64,000 nt of DNA from assembly GCA_032718565.1 (NCBI GenBank), contig JAVGVS010000282.1, forward strand, positions 171,974 to 235,973, read 5' to 3'. The position numbers were made by a program, and so were the translations under genes. The notes beneath the pieces are model-generated. The model saw nothing but the letters and a program-made list of their open reading frames with translations. It ran no database searches and had not been told where the DNA came from. The DNA is from Distichodus sexfasciatus. Lineage: Eukaryota; Chordata; Actinopteri; Characiformes; Distichodontidae. Shown one piece after another: positions 62,285 through 64,000 of the stretch (the stretch's first letter is position 1; every line of letters starts with the position of its first letter).

Positions 62285-62999
62285 GTAAGCAGAGCTCTGT
62301 GAGACGCTAGCACAGGGCACTGATCTGGACAAACCCACTCTCCTCGACTTCTTCCAGTCCTCAGCCTCCTCCTCAAGACTGCAGGCTCTTAGAACTGGAC
62401 TGCAGCGTTTTAATCGGTGGCTCTTCAGGACTGTGGCATCTTTCGAAAACCCCCAAAAACACAAAGAACCCCAAAAACAAAAAAAAATTCAATTTGGATC
62501 CCCAAAATCCGCCCGGTGTTAAGATCACGAATATACGGCTGCTTATTAGGGACACTGTAGATTTAAGACGATATGTAAATGGAAGCTGAGGGAGGGAGTA
62601 AAATTCCAAAGGGAAAAACAAGTTGGAAATCAGTTTAAATTAATCCACGTTTTCAAAATGAAAGTTGCCGTTTTATGAGGAAAATATCCCAAATTTGTGG
62701 AATTAAAGTGACAAAAAATGAAAAAACGTTTTCCCAGAAATTTGCATTTTTTTCTTACTTGTTAAACAATGTTTTTTAAATTAGTTTGTGATGTTGATAT
62801 TGGAAATTTGATCTTTTTTCCCCACTCACACATATTTAATTTTACCCCCTCCATCTGCTGTAATAGTTAAAACAAATCTACAGTGGCGCTATTAGGCTGT
62901 TTTTCAAATCACTTCTTTGTAAAACAAAAATGCAGATGGGTTGGTGAAGGGGCTGTGATTTAAAAATAATAATGCTCATGATGCCATGGCCTTTTGGAG

Positions 63000-63334
63000 A
63001 TCCAGGCACCTGTTCTTTTAAGTCTTGAGCCGGGCGAAAGGTAGATAGAAAGACAGAGAGCAAGAGAGAGGGAGAGGGAGAGAGGCAGAGAGTTGAATGC
63101 TGGATCCAGTCCGGTCCGGTTTGTGGAGGCCCTGCAACCCGGCGAGAGAGAGAGAACTGGAGGGGAGCCGGTTCTGCTCCCGCCGGACGTTGCCGGTGTC
63201 GTGCCGAGGGTGAAGCGGGCAGGGCGGGGCGGGCGGCCGAACGAACGAGCGCGTGAGCCCGCAAAAAGCCTCTTCCTCTCGGACATCTCCACGGGACCTG
63301 CGACTGGTCTCAGCCAAGACTAACCTTACATAGG
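63000..63334 (+). promoter_or_regulatory. CpG-rich block ending in a strong splice donor; candidate first exon
   Basis: GC-rich sequence ('gggcagggcggggcgggcgg', 'cgaacgaacgagcgcgtgag') ending at GTAAGTATCT (from 63335), a near-consensus donor. The open frames on both strands through it have biased composition and no recognised family, so an untranslated first exon of a plus-strand transcript is the likeliest reading. It could be an internal ddx17 promoter or the start of another gene. Confidence 0.4.
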
Positions 63335-63355
63335 GTAAGTATCTGACCATGCCCC

Positions 63356-63399
63356 CAACAACAACAACAACAACAATGATGATGATGATGATGATGATG
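63356..63399. repeat. (CAA)n and (TGA)n microsatellites
   Basis: Adjacent CAA and TGA trinucleotide runs, read directly. A separate ATT run occupies about 63789-63841. Confidence 0.9.
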
Positions 63400-63596
63400 C
63401 CAGCTTTGGTGAACGATTGATAATCAATAACCTCCTTATAACTCCTAGAGCTTTCTTTCGTTTCGTTTCTGTTCCTTGCACTTTGACACCAGATTTGCTC
63501 CCTTTTTGCTTTCATACTTGACGGTAATTCACTAAGTAACATAACAGTTTGATATCAGATGACAGCTTGAAGCAGGGGAGCTGGACTTCTTTTGAG

Positions 63597-63710
63597 GTTC
63601 TCGAAGACGTTTTGCTCATCAACCCAAAGGCTTCTTCCGGTCGGTACTTTTAGGACGTGAATAAGCCTTTGGGATGAGAGGCGAAACGTCTTCAAGATCC
63701 TTAAAAGAAA
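63597..63710. repeat. hairpin-type dispersed repeat
   Basis: 'gaagacgttttgctcatcaa' and 'aggcttcttcc' are followed about 30 bases later by their approximate complement 'aagcctttgggatgagaggc' and 'gaaacgtcttcaag', giving two imperfect arms of about 40 nt. It is a known-looking fish palindromic repeat; family name not recalled. Confidence 0.6.
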
Positions 63711-63788
63711 TTCAAGCCCTCAAGAATGCCATGTGCTAGATGACGGAACCTACACAGACATCATAATTTAAGTAAGCTCTGTTTTAGC

Positions 63789-63841
63789 CCCCAAATATTA
63801 TTATTATTATTATCATTATTATTATTATTATTATTATTATT
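63789..63841. repeat. (ATT)n microsatellite
   Basis: Trinucleotide ATT run with one ATC interruption, read directly. Confidence 0.95.
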
Positions 63842-64000
63842 ACCTGCTTTTACGATTTTAAAATTCAAACATTTTCTTGTTAGAAATTCTCATTCTCGCC
63901 ACCCTTTTTCAAAGTTGTCGTCCATCGCCCTCAGCCAAAAGGAGACTGTAAATCCGTAGGGTCAATAACAGTGTTGTCTGAGCCGCCAACCCCTTTGTAA

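Noticed and set aside
62960..63542. Minus-strand frames of 110-174 residues at the CpG block
   Set aside because: Low-complexity Ile/Val and Ser/Leu runs from microsatellites and GAGAG tract; biased GC composition explains openness.

Overview
The window looks like a ray-finned (teleost) fish genome. Genes have introns, the intergenic DNA is AT-rich and full of fish-type repeats (Tc1/mariner copies, hAT-like miniature elements, tRNA-like SINE-type repeats, TATC/CA/ATT microsatellites), and the gene order is that of a known vertebrate neighbourhood. On the minus strand, reading right to left, are ntan1, mpv17l (decayed) and bmerb1; the human counterparts sit together on 16p13.11, where MPV17L lies just upstream of BMERB1 in the same orientation. 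All gene names come from remembered family sequences and splice-site reading; no search was run.

Layout. 1-4.2 kb: AT-rich sequence without a recognisable gene, probably holding the bmerb1 3' UTR. 4.25-12.8 kb (-): five coding exons of bmerb1, ending in a CAAX-like C-terminus. 12.8-20.9 kb: upstream/intron sequence with GC-richer islands and a CpG-rich block near 19.4 kb. 21.0-22.6 kb (-): mpv17l relic with frameshifts and stops. 23-25 kb: Tc1 relic and a repeated segment. 25.9-27.6 kb (-): GIMAP-like GTPase gene A, whose glycine-zipper membrane tail is cut off by a stop and a frameshift. 28-35.9 kb: transposon-dominated, with a 3.5 kb hAT-like element carrying other elements nested inside it. 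36.9 kb (-): an orphan exon with GIMAP-like phases. 39.4-53.3 kb (-): ntan1, whose long intron contains the intact GIMAP-like gene B (44.4-46.0 kb), a GIMAP exon relic (49 kb) and a Tc1 element (49.4-50.7 kb). 54.6-60.4 kb (+): ddx17, exons 1-11, running towards the right edge; exons coding for helicase motif VI and the C-terminus are not in the window. About 63 kb: a CpG-rich block with a strong splice donor.

The most unusual element is the GIMAP-like cluster. The family couples an AIG1-type GTPase domain to a separate last exon that encodes a long, regular glycine-zipper transmembrane segment. One copy keeps it, one has lost it, and two exon relics remain. The other genes are housekeeping or conserved: N-end-rule amidase (ntan1), RNA helicase (ddx17), bMERB-domain protein (bmerb1) and an Mpv17-family relic. 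ntan1 appears to lack its central exons, yet its remaining exons still join in frame.
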